From positions 48,065,284 through 48,129,283 of the forward strand of contig CM042091.1 of assembly GCA_023512835.1 (NCBI GenBank): DNA of 64,000 nt, given 5' to 3'. Of the stretch, positions 1 through 12,700 are shown piece by piece; the first letter of the stretch is position 1; the number at the start of each line of letters is the position of its first letter. Made by a program: the position numbers and the translations under genes. The stretch is from Taxillus chinensis (Eukaryota > Streptophyta > Magnoliopsida > Santalales > Loranthaceae). A model generated the notes under the pieces. It was not told the origin of the DNA. It saw nothing but the letters and a program-made list of their open reading frames with translations, and ran no database searches.

Positions 1-2423
1 TCCATCTAAGCCTTTCAAGCAGTCTCAACCCTTAGATCTTTAGGGTTGCCCTAATACCACAGCTGATTGTGGACTCTTGTTCTCTTCCATCTTAAATTAT
101 GACCGTTAATCTATTCAATTAATGCTGGGCATCCATCTCTTTAATGAAATGATCTTGGCCGTCCATCTCATCAGTGCTGAGTAAACACGCTTTGATTTAT
201 TTGACCATGAAGATGGCCTTATCAATATGACATGCAAAAGGGAAAGTTGCTCCAAATTATGCCCTCTACCTTGAATAAAAATTTCAAAGCATTTGGAGGT
301 GTATGTGATATGGTCATTGTCATGGGCATTGTCACGTGCACCCCTTACAGTGCTTCAAATTCTCTGAAATTTTAACTGTAGCCTCCTCTATCAGTGATAA
401 ACAAACCATCCAAATTGCAGATCAATCCGAGTTGCACAGAATTAGTTATGAATTTTTTAACGATGACTAGTAGGTGCGCCACACTTGCTTCAACGGGTCA
501 ACATATATCTTCATACTTGAAGGCTTTATTGTGCTCCAAATGTCCTGAAAATTTACAGATATCCTAGCACATCTGTCTGGAAAAATACTGCAAAATTTGA
601 GCTCAATAGAATCTGTATTGAAGTAGATATAATGTTTCGAAGTGAACTGAAGTAATCTGTGCAGTAGGTTCTTTTCCAACTCTAACTTCTTCAATACTAA
701 CCAAGTGTTGAACTCCCTCTGAACTCTCTTAGAATATGTGTTGACAACAAATCCAACTAACAAAAAAAACAACTCACCTTTTTAGTTGGCTCTTCAATCT
801 CCTCAAATAAAAGGTTGGCTCTTCATAGAGTTATCTCTTTCTCTCTCTCTCAGCTTCAAAATGGAAGACACTGAAAAAACCTAAAATCCCAGAAAAGAAC
901 GACTTATATCAAAAATATGCTGTCGCAGGGTTGACGTCGACCAAAATACACCCACATCAATCGATATCGACCACATATTCTTGCATTGACCAACTCCCCA
1001 CATTAACCAAGGAAGGTCGACCTCAACTCCTTCATGGTCGATCTACAGCCATGTCGACCACATTGATCTCATGTCAAAAATCAAGCTCGTATCAACCAAC
1101 TTATGAAGAAAACTCCCTGGATCCTCCCTCTAGTCGACTTCGACTCCAATTAAGCCAAGTCGACCACCATCTCACATTGACCATCCTTTGGGGAAGCTCA
1201 TTGGAATCTACACAGGTTAACCTCGACCAATAGGGAGCTAGGTCGACAACGTCGACCATATAATATTGCATCGATCAGAGGCTCTGTCAACTAAGTTCTC
1301 AAACGACAATCCAACTTAACATCTCCAAAATAGCCTTTCTTTTCGATCGAAAAAAACTTGATAATGCAAAGATCTTGCTCTTATGCTCACTCTATCTCTC
1401 TTCATCGTGCAACAATGCCCTTAAATAGGCAGAAAAAGGATAAAAATAACACAAAAAATAACGATAACTCTTGTTCTCGTCACGGCCGCTACTTTGGTGG
1501 TCATGGAGTTAGAGTCGCAATACTATGTGGTCGTGGCAGCAAAAACCTGCTATGTAGGAAGGGTCGATAACCGCATATCTACATAGCTGCGACTGGGAAA
1601 ATGCATGATGCTCTGCTCGGCAGCACACCTCTTTTGCAGGTGGGAGTGGTAAAACCTGTGTTAATGCACAGGTCGGCAGCTGTATCTCTTTCAACGATGG
1701 CTAAATCATTTTTATTTTTTTTAACGCTATCCGCATTCTTCAATTTGTTTCTTTGTCCTTGTTTGGTTACAATTCGGTCCAAAAACTATAAAAAAACCTA
1801 TAAGATCACACATAACACACCAAAGCACAAAAGAAAAGCGATATAACATAACAATAATACATTTTACATCAAAAATGGACCAAAAGAGAGGGAAAATGGG
1901 GATAAATACATATATAAAATAAACTCATCAATGTGGTGTCACTCGCAATGTGCACGCCCCTAGCCGCGCCGCCACAGCATGCCCTACCTTCTGCTACATT
2001 CAAGTTTAACCTATACACCTTCTAACTCTAACCCTCGATCTCTAGTCCTTAACATCATATTTGAATCGTTGAACATCATTATTTAGGTTCCTTATCTCAG
2101 TTACATACATAATTTGTTCATTCTATATTCAACCCCTAGTTGAATCTGTCCTAGATGAGATTACATCCTATGAGAGACATAGAAGGGTAAAACTGTCTAC
2201 CTTAATCCTCAATCATGCTAGAACTAGTTACACTTGCCGAATCGCCCAAGAACAACTTATAGCCTAAAGTTTTGACCTCCTTTTCTCTCTCCTCTTTACC
2301 ACGACTAGGGCTCCAAACACTTGAAGAATCAGCAACCTACACCTATAGGATGACCTTCTTATTTATAGAGCCCCCTATACTTAGAAGAGTTCAACTCACA
2401 TGAAAATACTAATTTCTTGGCCA
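1..2423. other. Unclassified repeat-like intergenic DNA
   Basis: No gene is recognised here. Short frames exist (a 101-codon frame at 467-772 on the minus strand and frames at 931-1233 and 1601-1846) but none shows a domain I know. The T-rich, purine-patch composition and a run of GTCGAC motifs near 1 kb resemble the untranslated parts of plant LTR retrotransposons. No paired LTR, primer-binding site or target duplication could be found, so the class is left open. Confidence 0.4.
930..1258. repeat. GTCGAC-rich degenerate repeat patch
   Basis: About seven copies of GTCGAC lie within roughly 330 bp (near 934, 1016, 1053, 1133, 1159, 1231 and 1249), with many TTGACC and TCGATC variants between them. 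Spacing is irregular, so this is not a simple tandem satellite. It resembles in style, though not in exact motif, the TCGA-rich patches inside the solo LTRs further right in the window. Function is unknown. Confidence 0.5.
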
Positions 2424-5400
2424 GGGCCGGCCCCAAGGCCAAGCAAGTGGGGCCTAGGCCTTGGGCCCCCTAAAACTTAGGGCCTCATTTTTTAATTATA
2501 ATCTTATGTATTATATCTAACCCTAACCTAAGCACAGCTGACACACTCCACACGCCTAACCTAATTCTCTAACCCTGCAACGGCACAACGCAATAACCCA
2601 GTTACAAGATCCACACAGACGCAGCCACACTCCCTGCGTCGCACCGCTGCCGCCTACTGCCGCCTACCTCCGCCTATTGCCGGCCTGCCACCGTTGTGTT
2701 GCGCTGCGCCATTGTGTCTCGTTTGCTGTTGGACCTGGACCGCTGTGCCACGCCGTTGTGCGCGCCAATGCCGTTGGCCCGCTGTTGTGACGCCCGCTGC
2801 CTCACTGTCATCGGCCGCCGCTTTTCAGCGCCTCTATCACTAACCGCTGCTCTGCCAAGCCTCTATCACTATAGGCTATCAGCTTTGCGATTTGTGAATT
2901 GCGATCCAGTATGTTTTTCTCAAATATCAAATTATATCATTTATAATTTGCAAATATAAATTATATAAAACTATCGTGCAAATAAATGCAGTATTATGCG
3001 AATATAGTTTATTTTTATGAGTATTCTTGATATATTTGTGTTGATGTGTTTTTATTGCTTATTTTTATTTTAGATGGGGCATAATGTTTATATATTACTG
3101 TTATTTTAGTATTTGTGTTTTTATTTTTATTTTTATGTATTTGATAAGTTTATAAAATTAAAAATTATCTGGGTTGAAACTTAAAATTGAATTATAAATT
3201 GTTGATATATAATTGTGTAATTGTTTAATTTTTTTCTTTGTTATTTTATTATAGGTTAAATAATCATGCCTCAAAGAAAGTATATTTCTGGATTTGAAAA
3301 AAGAAAACAGAAACAGAGGATAGAACAACTTATTCAATTTCAATTATGAGATCTTGATAAGTTTATTATTTGTAGTAAACAAGTAGAGACTTCAAGTTTG
3401 GTTTAATATAATTTAATTGAAGAACATCCAAATGAGAATGAGAATGATATTGAGACTGTGAGTGACCAACATCCAAATGCGAATGAGAATGAGAATGAGA
3501 CTGTAAGTGATCAACATCCAAATGAGAACGAGAATGAGACTGAAAGTGACCAACATTCAAATGAGAATGATACTGAGAGTAACCAATATCCAAATTTGAA
3601 TGAAGAAATTGAGCCTTCAAATATATATGATCCTGGTAATTGGGGAGAAATTGGTCAAAATATGAGAGATTTATTAGTTGAAAAGGGCTCAATCAGAAAT
3701 TTTAATGTCAACTTTCCACTAGATGATCATAACAGACATTTCTCATCTTTTTATTATATTCGATATCTATCAAATGGAGAGAAATAAGATAGAAAATGGT
3801 TAGTATATTCAAATATTTGGGATAGAGTGTATTATTTTTGTTGCAAGTTATTCAAGAAAGATAGAAATATGTCTCACTTGGCCACTAATGGATTCAAAAA
3901 TTGGAAAAATCTTAGTGAAAGACTTAAGAGTCATGAATCTAGTGATGAGCATATTAGTTGCATGAGAAAATGGATTAAACTCAGTATAAGATTGGAAAAA
4001 AATGAAACTATCGACAGATGTGCTCAAGATATAATCAACAAATAAAAAGAACACTGGAAATAAGTATTATTAAGGATTCTTGCTGTTGTGAAGACTCTTG
4101 GTGAAACTAATATGGCATTTCGTGGGGATAATGAGAAGATTTATCAAAAGCATAATGGAACTTTTTTGAAAATTATTGAAATGATTGCTGAATTTGATCC
4201 AGTAATGTATGAGCACCTTCAACGCACCCAAAGAGGTGAGATTCATACTCACTATCTTAGTCATAAGATACAAAATGAATTTATTCAAAAGTTGGCAAAT
4301 AAAATAAAAAATATTATTGTTGAAACAATTAAGAATGCGAAATATTTTTCAGTTATACTTGATTGTACTCCAGACACAAGCCATGAAGAAAAAATGTCTT
4401 TTGTTATAAGGTGTGTGGATACTTCAATATCTCCAATAGAAATAAAGGAATTCTTTATAGAGTTTTTGAAAGTTAATAATACATCTGGGGAGGGACTTTT
4501 TAATGTGTTTTTAGAAGTGTTGAAAAATCTTGATCTTGATATTGGGGATATAATGGGACAGGGATATGACAATGGCTCTAATATGAGAGGGAAACATAAA
4601 GGTGTACAAAAAAGGTTGATTGATGTAAATCCTAGAGCATTCTATACACCTTGTGGTTGTCATAGTCTTAACCTTGCACTTTGTGATATGGCTAATTGTT
4701 ATTTTCAAGCGAAAATGTTTTTTGGAGTAATGCAACGCATTTATGTTTTATTCTCATCTTCTATAAAGCGGTGGAATATTTTCAAGGATAATGTAAGAGG
4801 TCTCACACTTAAGCCATTGTTATCAACACGATGGGAGAGTCACGTTGAAAGTGTCAAAGCAATAAGGTATCAAGCTCCAGAATTAAGAGATGCTTTACTT
4901 CTATTAGCAGATCTAGATGAAGATAACAAAATCTTAAGTGAAGCAAAGTCCCTTGCTGAATATGAACTTGAAATTTTTGAGTTCTTAGTTGGTATGATTA
5001 TTTGGCACAATCTATTATTTGCTATTAACACTGTTAGCAAGACTTTTCAAGCTGAAGACATGAATATTGATATTACTATACAACAATTGAGAGGGCTTAT
5101 TACCTTTTTTGAAAGTTATAGAGAAAATGGATTTATTGAGGTCATAATTGAAGCTAATGAAGTTGTATCTACAATGAAAATCCATCACGTTTTTCAAGGA
5201 AAATGTACCATTCATAGGAAAAAATATTTTGATAAGAATGCAAGCGAAGAAATGACACAATCTGCAGAAGAATCTTTCAGAGTGAATTACTTCATGTATA
5301 TTATGGATCAAAGTATTTCTTCACTGAAGAATTGATTTGAGTAGTTTCAATTATATGAGCAAAAGTTTAGATTTTTGTTTGATTTGAAGAAGTTAAATTC

Positions 5401-6190
5401 TATTAGTAATGAATGCTTGAAGATTTATTGTGAGAAACTTGAGGAATTTCTTAAATATGAATAACTTTTTGATATTGATAGTAAAGATTTATTTTTAGAA
5501 TTGAAGGTTTTGAAAGAACAGTTTCCCAATGAAACGAAGAAACCGATCGATGTGTTGAATTATTTAAAAATAATGGATGGTTGTTTTCCTAATGCATATA
5601 TTGCATATAGGATATTATTAACAATACCAGTCACAGTTGCCTCTAGAGAAAGAAGTTTCTCAAAGTTAAAATTGATCAAATCTTACTTTCGGCCAACAAT
5701 GTCACAAGAAAGATTGAATGAGCTAACTATGTTATCTATTGAAAGTAATTTGACGAAGACTATTAATTATATATATGTGATTAGTGATTTTGCAGCAAAA
5801 AATGCAAGAAGAACTAATAAACTCAAATGATTTTTAAGGTAATTTAGTAAATTAAATATTCAATATTGTAAATGTATATTTCTTTTATTTTTTGTGATTA
5901 ATATTTTTTTTTATTTTGAATTGCAGAAGATGATGAAATTAACTTTTCAAAGGATTTATTTTACTTATTTATGAAGATAATAATTTCTATCAGGTATGTT
6001 ATGTTATCTAGTTTATTTTTTATTATTGTATTTTCTTTTAATTTATAATTTCGATGATGATATATGTTTTTAAATTTTATGTTGTTTCTATAATTATAGT
6101 AAAATAAAAAAAATCAATAGTTTAATAAGGATTCCAAATTTAATTATCGCTTTAGGCCCTCCAAATTTTAGGGCCCACCAAGTGACCCCC
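2424..6190 (+). mobile_element. Defective hAT-superfamily DNA transposon
   Basis: The left end near 2424 begins CAGGGCCGGCCCC, a terminus style I know from plant hAT elements encoding TTF-type zinc-finger transposases. Both ends carry related subterminal sequence: TTGGGCCCCCTAAAA near 2460 and, inverted, a TTTTAGGGCCCACCAA block near 6165. The extreme right terminus looks degraded, and no 8-bp target duplication could be confirmed. A GCC-rich stretch at about 2600-2860 precedes the coding region and may be an untranslated leader. The interior holds one transposase frame disabled by stop codons, so the element is not autonomous now. Exact right boundary is uncertain. Confidence 0.75.
3266..5830 (+). 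pseudogene. hAT transposase pseudogene (TTF zinc finger / DUF4371 / hAT dimerisation)
   Basis: The frame opens at 3266 with MPQRKYISGFEKRKQKQR, the usual start of plant TTF-type zinc-finger hAT transposases. A linker rich in Asn, Glu, His and Pro follows (3425-3600), made of degenerate units around HPNENENE. Next come the TTF-type region (about 3690-4045), the DUF4371-like catalytic core (about 4090-5330, with CGCHSLNLALCD and STRWESH) and a C-terminal dimerisation region (about 5500-5830, with VASRERSFSKLKLIK and RLNELTMLSIE). All parts lie in one reading frame. Eight in-frame stops interrupt it, at 3347, 3404, 3785, 4043, 4061, 5333, 5342 and 5462, and I see no frameshift. The protein cannot be made whole. 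Confidence 0.85.
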
Positions 6191-7300
6191 TTCAACTAAA
6201 TTTCCTATTTATGTTAGAACTAAATTACTCCAATATTTTCAAAACCAAATAAATTATGAACTGTACATTTAATAAATTAAACAACTAACTAAAGTTATTA
6301 GATTAAATAAAATACTTATATATTAATTTATAATTCAAATGATAAATTATGTATTACATATTTTTTTAAAATAAAATTATAAAAATAAAAATTTTGTATT
6401 CCGTTCATATTTTACCCCAACTATGCATTCAGTTTCGGATTTCAAATGCTATTAAATTAACCTAAAAATTTGGATATCAAATTTTGGCTTCCAACTTGGA
6501 TTCAGATTTTTGTTTTTTTTTCAAAACCCATCGTGCTCCGCACAATGAATTTAGCCACACCCTATTTTGACTAACCTTTTAGAAAATATGCACAACGATT
6601 AAGAATAATAAATTAAAATAAATGCAATGCGTAAGAGAGACGTATTATATAATCTATTATTATGTGAGCTTACTCTCCCGATCAAGCATTCAGCCTAGTG
6701 AAGCAAAAATTTGGATGCAAATGTCATCAAATATTTTGCCCAATAAAAAGAAATCACATGCCTCTAGGTTTGACTTTCTTTCTTTTTTTAATATGAAAAC
6801 AATGGGTAGGCCCCAACCCCACGAGTCTTCTTGTCTTTAAAGCTGTGTTAGTGCTTTCCAATCATTCAAATTTTGAATTAATAAATATTGATTATAATAC
6901 TGCTATCAGAAAATACGAGATTAAAAAAAAGTTTGATAAAACAGGTTTTAATTGTTTTATTTTTTTATCGAATTTTATGAAACTTGATTAAAAAATAATT
7001 TTTAAAACATATTTTATTTTTAATTAAATAAAATTTATTTTCAAAATTTAAACTTCAATCCTAATAAAAATTTAAATCATAAAATAAAAATAAAAAAAAC
7101 TCATACCAACTTGCATAACTTATGATTTTATGTGCTAGGATTAATTTAAATGGTTTTGTTTTTATATCAAAATTTAAAATTATATATTTATAAAAAATAG
7201 AAATAGTTATATGAATTGGAATGGTTAAAATATTATTAATAAGTTAATAGTTTTATAAAAGGAAAAAATTAATATTATGTTACACAGTTACCCTGAGCTA
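6191..7300. other. AT-rich intergenic DNA upstream of P5CS copy 1
   Basis: No gene is visible. The part from about 7040 to 7260 resembles DNA upstream of P5CS copy 2 (about 51,500-51,880), including a shared block ending in ATGGTTAAAATA (near 7220 and 51,858). This shows that the P5CS duplication took several hundred bases of upstream sequence with it. Confidence 0.5.
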
Positions 7301-7426
7301 ATTAGTTTTGATGTAGCGTAGCTTTAAATCAAAAATATTTGCGTGTGGTTTGTAGTATTTGTGGGTCCTTTCCTTCTCTCCCCAATGCACGCATTCGGAG
7401 AGCGGAATCGAGCCTCAAGGCCACGA

Positions 7427-7473
7427 GAACGTCGTCGTTTAGTTTGCCTTTCCGCACCAAGCCGACACGTGGC
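7427..7473 (+). promoter_or_regulatory. P5CS copy 1 promoter block with overlapping DRE core and G-box/ABRE
   Basis: GAACGTCGTCGTTTAG at 7427-7442 is identical in front of copy 2 (53,034-53,049). Downstream, GCCGAC (7461-7466, a DRE/CRT core of the RCCGAC type) overlaps the palindromic G-box CACGTG (7466-7471) within ACACGTGGC, an ABRE-type core. Such elements are known to bind DREB/CBF and bZIP (ABF) factors. Drought and ABA control of P5CS is established in plants, so their use here is a reasonable inference. They lie about 150 bp before the start codon and could be in the promoter or the 5' leader. Only a weak TATA-like stretch is visible (TTAAATC near 7498). Confidence 0.5.
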
Positions 7474-7621
7474 ACGCGGGGAGGCGCCCCCTCGCAGTTA
7501 AATCTTTGGCCCCCTGTCACGTATCTCCGCACCACCACAACCACACTGCCCTGCCTGCTGCTGATCGTCCCTCGGGCCTCGGCTCCTCCTCCCACGATTC
7601 CAACCCGTCCGCAGGGAAGCC

Positions 7622-9651
7622 ATGGATCCTTCCCGAGCATTCGTGAGAGACGTCCAACGCGTCGTCGTTAAGGTTTGTGTCTGTCAGGTTCCACTACTTC
7701 TTCATCGTCTCATTTTGACTCCCCTGTCTCTCTCTCATTCTCTCTCTCTCTCTCTCTCTTTGTTCTTGAAATTTAGTGTTCCTCTTAGTATGTGATGCTG
7801 ATATGTTGTGTTTGAGTTCTCGATCGTTTGTGGGATTTATTATTGTTAGTGCTTTGATTTGTTTTCCACTGTATGACTGTAATGCTTGATCACTACTCTT
7901 ACTGTGTCAGGTTTGGTTGTTTTCAAAGTGGAATGTTGAAATATTATAGAAGATATTGAATAGATAAGGTTTCGGTTGGTTCATTGAATCTGAAAATAGT
8001 TAATGCCACACGTATGGAGTGTATAAGATTCAGTTTATAGCTATATCTACCCGCTCAAAGTAGACTAGAAATGCCTATTTACTCCAAATAGTGAACCATA
8101 CCAATATAGAGGAATAGGGCGGTCATTCTTAATATAAGGTTTTTTCAGCTTCATCATAACCTATCTTTATCGGTTGAACTAGTGCCGTGGTGGGACTAAT
8201 TACGTAACAAGTTCAATTGAACCAAACCCGAACAGATCATGGGGTTGGGATCAGCCTATGACGTACGGTAGCAGCATGTCCCAACTCCAATAATTATGAC
8301 TCCTACTTTTTCCCTGTCATGCCCGCATTCTTTGTTACTTTTACTTCCCATCGCGCTGACCTCCCTCTTCAAAGGGCGTGATATTTTCTTGGCCATGCGT
8401 CTAACAATTTGCTTTCCTTTTCTCAGGGAATTAAAGTTTTAAAAGTGTTTCACTCTGTCTCTGTTCCAATTTTTCTGACTTTACCACCTACCAATTACGA
8501 TCTATAGTAATCCTTCCGGTCCACAACCTGCTGGGTTCATATATTATATATTGGATCTCGTGTCATTCAAATTGGTAACGAGTACTAGATACAATTGAGT
8601 ACTAAGAGCATTTATTACAGTAGAAACCAAAAATTTACCTTTTAGTTACTCTACTTTTACAACTCCAAATAACACAGGCTTAATAAAATATTAATATATT
8701 ACAATGAACGGTGGTGTGGAATCAGCCGGGGACGACAGGATCGCAACGGGCTTCATCTTCGCGCTGGGTCGGATGGAGACGGAATCAGATGGGGATGGTG
8801 GGGACGTGGACGAGCAGGGACGGAAGGGAGGGTGGGGAGGTCGAACGGGGACGGGCGAGGGACGGCGGGGTCGCGATAGGCTTCGTCTTCATCCTCTGGT
8901 GAAACATATGGATGAAACGGAACAACCCTCTGGTGCCCAAACCTCTTCGTACTTGTAGGAAATGAGCATCGAGTTGATTCCAAGCAGCTGGGACTCTTTC
9001 CTAGCAAAGGCTTTAACCGACACCCACACAACAAATTTCACTTACGGGGGTCACAGCAAATAAATTTTTTTGAATGTGTGCGCGCACCTTTGACTGCTTG
9101 TAAAATCTCGGCGTCGATGTCCACTATGGGCTCTTTGGGTTTGACATGGGTAATTTCAGAAATAGCCTGAGTGTAGAGAGAATGTGAGTGAGCAAATTGA
9201 ATGACCCAATAGGTGGTCTTCTTAACGAGTACTCAGATTAAGCGGCAAAAATGAAATGGGGGAAAAGGGTAAGATGTTTTTGACCTTGCTTCTAGCTGTA
9301 AGGACTGATGTGAAGGCCTTGCCTTTCTTCATTGATGGCCTTCTAAGTGAATGTTTTTTCAACTGCAGATTGGTGGTTAATCTCATCTCCTTTCTTGGGT
9401 ATGACCACCTTATTTTGGGCCTTCAGAGCAGCAACCCTTCCGTTGATACAGACAGTGGTGGTTTCTTCTGCAAAAGCAACATTCCAATGCACTCTTGTTA
9501 TGCACGGATTTTATACGACCAAAAAGGGAATTGAAGAATGAGAAGTTTTAGTTTCACAACACCTGGTTCTTCTTTCAGCAACTCTACGCAAGCGGTCCTG
9601 AAATGCGTGATAAACCAACCATATGAGTGAGACACACACACACAGAGGAGG

Positions 9652-9714
<63 letters not shown>

Positions 9715-12700
9715 TTATTGAGAGGGCGATTGGTCTGAGTTGGAAGCTTCTGGGCTTCCACGGGTGGGGCAATTGTGAGATTGCCAATGTCTCTGAGGAC
9801 TTTGGTGTGATTCCTTCCTTGTGCAACTACTGCGTTCCCCGGTTTATTATCTTCCACCGATGAACATACCACGAACAAATGAATTCAATTCAGATATCGT
9901 ACATGATAACAGCTTCAAGTGATATGTAATGAATGCCTAGTTTTTGTTATATAAACACGGTTTTCTAGCGTTCGTCTTCGTCAAGGTGGGGGGGCTTTCA
10001 TCCGACACAGTTCATCGACCACGGGGTCGGACGGTGGGGGGGAGGGGGGAGGGGGGACGATCGGACTGACGGCGATGGGATCGGGCAGGCGAGGGGAGGC
10101 GGGTTCGTGACGGGCGTTTTCTAGCTTCATCCTCGTCTGGGTGGGAGGGCCATCGTCAAACACAGTTCATCGACCAAGCATTCACGGGGGACCTTCGTCG
10201 AATGGTAATAAAAAATAATATTAATGCTAGCCAAATTTTATTTGGCTAGCTAGATTTATTGAGCCATATTTTTTTCTTTTATGACATTTAATAAAATTAC
10301 TGGCTATATTTTAACTATAGCCAGCCCAATAAGAGTGCTTTAATACAATTGAATAATGCAAGGTACAATTGAAATTAGGTAATTTATGGGTAATCGTGAT
10401 GACGTAACAATCTACTAATTCATTGGAGAGGAAAGAAAAAAAATCATAACAGTTTAATTTCTCACGATTTCACAAAATGCCGCGAGTCGGTTGCATAAAT
10501 ATTTATTCTTGTGAAATAAGTCACATTAGTATTTTTTTTCACAATCCGCGCATTATGAGATCATTGCTTGAGCATATGTGCTCGAAGCTCGAGCAGGTTT
10601 TCTCAAGCTCTACTTAGCCTCAAGCTTAATGAGGTGTCAAGCAAGGACTCGAACACATGTGCTCGAGTCATTCTACTCGAACAGGTCTCGAGCATCGATC
10701 ACATCTTGAGTTGGCATTAAGCAACTTCAATTAGATTTATTGGTTTATGAGTTCCAAAACCATCGTAGCTTTATATGTAGTGTTCCAATTTATGCTTTTT
10801 TTTTTAAGGTCTCGAATTAAAACAAAAAAGGCACTCTTTGATGTTTAAATTCAGATTTGATGTCATATTTTGTACCGTTCCCGGCCCTCTTGCCTCTCCC
10901 TCTTTCTTTCTATCCCAAATATATGATGTGCTGCGAGTTAACTTTCAATTAATTTTACCCGGGAACGCAACGGGACAGGTTTGCAAATACCATTTTTCAC
11001 TAATTATGGCGACCCTAGAGGAAGGGACGGACGGGGACGTGACCAATCATCGCCGGGGTTGGGACCAGTCGGCCGCACCTGGCTGTAGCAGCAAGACCGG
11101 GCAGGAGCGCGCAAAGCGGGCGGGCTGACAGCGTCGAGCGGACGGCGGATGGCGTGCAACTCCGGCAGAGGGATCTAGTGGCCGTGGAGGAGCAGTGCAT
11201 GTCGCTCGCAACGACGCCTCGCAACTGTCAATCGGTTTTCAAATTTGTTTACCCCAACAAAACCAAACATGCTATTTTGATATTTGTGTACTGATTTTTC
11301 AACCACCGGATTCCAAAACGGAATGACGCGCCGAGCGTATAAACATCAAAATATCTTGATATCTATACATATCAATGACAATATTTTGGTATCTGTCTAC
11401 CTTCTCACGTTAACTTATCCGGAAAAAATAAATTTTCTTGCGTATAAAATTGAGTATGTTCAAATTACTTTTGGGGCGCAAGTTTTAGATTAACTAAAAG
11501 GAAAAAAAGTACACTTGTAATGTGAAAGAAATATATCTGATATATCAAAAATGTTTTGTGCAATCAACTTATGGCATTGACATGAAATCTTAACAAATGA
11601 AATTTTAGCTAATTAAACGGTTATGATTTTTTTTTTCTTTCGATGATTTGATATATTATCATGTCATTATGATTATTTATTGATTACGTAACCCCAATTA
11701 TATATATTATTACTCTTCATATATAATTTAGAAAATTACATTTAATAATGTTCTTCTTAATTGCATAATTATTATCTCATTCATTTTAGCTATATTGCAT
11801 TTAACATCGATCTTTCAAGCTTAATAAACTTACAGTGGATAGATTTCAGGCTTAATTGAATTTCACATAATATATGTTTGAGTAATGTTACATATGAATT
11901 AATTGGTGAGTAACTGTGACAATGTAATACTAAATCATCAAAGGATAAGAAACAAAAAAAAAATACTATCGTTTACACAAATTATTTTTCAATATGTTTA
12001 GTTTACATTTCCAAAATGATTATTTTTATATAAAAAAAATATAATAAAACGTGGCCTTGACATCGTCCAGGATTGTGCATAACGCTAGTTGCCAAGTCAC
12101 TCATCTTCATTGCAAATTTTGGTATGGCATGTGCACGTTTGGTTTTTAAGCTCAGGCATGCATCATCTCCATGTGATAATGTTTGTAGTTCCTGTTCTTA
12201 TAATATGAAGTTAATCAGCGGTGATTATTACAATTACTTGTCTAGTAGACTCTAGTACAATCATTAGTATGCATGCATAGAATTTGCAATTTGGTTATGC
12301 CTTCTTAACATGTATTTCATTTGATGATGGATTATTTTAGCATATATGCGTTCCTTTATATATGTTTTCATATGAGTGGCAACAGCGACTAGTGTTAAAA
12401 TGAATGTGCGATTGATCTCTTGTTGGGCTTCTACAGGTTGGAACAGCTGTGGTCACTCGATCTGATGGAAGATTAGCTGTAGGCCGAATTGGCGCCCTTT
12501 GTGAGCAGGTATATTGTGCTTTTCCCTAAACCCTTGGTTAGGGTTAGGGATTATGCAATGATTTTCTACTTTTTTTGGTGCTGAATTGATGGACAAAAGG
12601 AAAAGAACTCACCCCTGCTAAAAAAATCAGAAAAAGGAGAAGAAAAGCAGTTGCATTGACTTTGTGATACGACGAACCACAATTTCAAACAATGGATTAT

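Larger units (their letters stand above)
8599..10342. mobile_element. Mutator-like (Pack-MULE type) non-autonomous element in P5CS intron 1
   Basis: A perfect 10-bp direct repeat, ATACAATTGA, flanks this segment (8589-8598 and 10343-10352). A 9-11 bp duplication is typical of Mutator-like elements. The ends form imperfect inverted repeats: ACTAAGAGCATTTATTAC on the left and, reversed, TTAAAGCACTCTTATTGG on the right. The interior is GC-rich compared with the surrounding intron. It holds a captured B-type cyclin fragment (about 9090-9878, minus strand) and a repeated GC-rich motif containing ACAGTTCATCGACCA (near 10,008 and 10,160). No transposase is present. Intron 1 of P5CS copy 2 lacks the element, so it arrived after the duplication or was lost there. 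Confidence 0.75.

Noticed and set aside
3366..3692. Minus-strand His/Ser-rich frame (HSHSHLDV repeats)
   Set aside because: It is the antisense of the Asn/Glu-rich linker of the hAT transposase, whose plus-strand frame has homology-like motifs on both sides.
7329..7671. Frames of 103 and 110 codons overlapping the P5CS copy 1 leader
   Set aside because: They overlap promoter, leader and exon 1 in other frames. The corresponding frames in copy 2 are not conserved, while the P5CS exon is.
9498..9863. Ser-Leu and Arg-Glu repeat proteins over the GA microsatellite
   Set aside because: These are artefacts of a dinucleotide repeat. Only the non-repeat cyclin-like parts on the minus strand were kept, as a pseudogene fragment.
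10209..10330. Short palindromes (GCTAGCCAAAT...ATTTGGCTAGC and CTGGCTATA...TATAGCCAG) as a separate MITE
   Set aside because: They lie just inside the right end of the Mutator-like element and have no target duplication of their own, so they are treated as its subterminal repeats.
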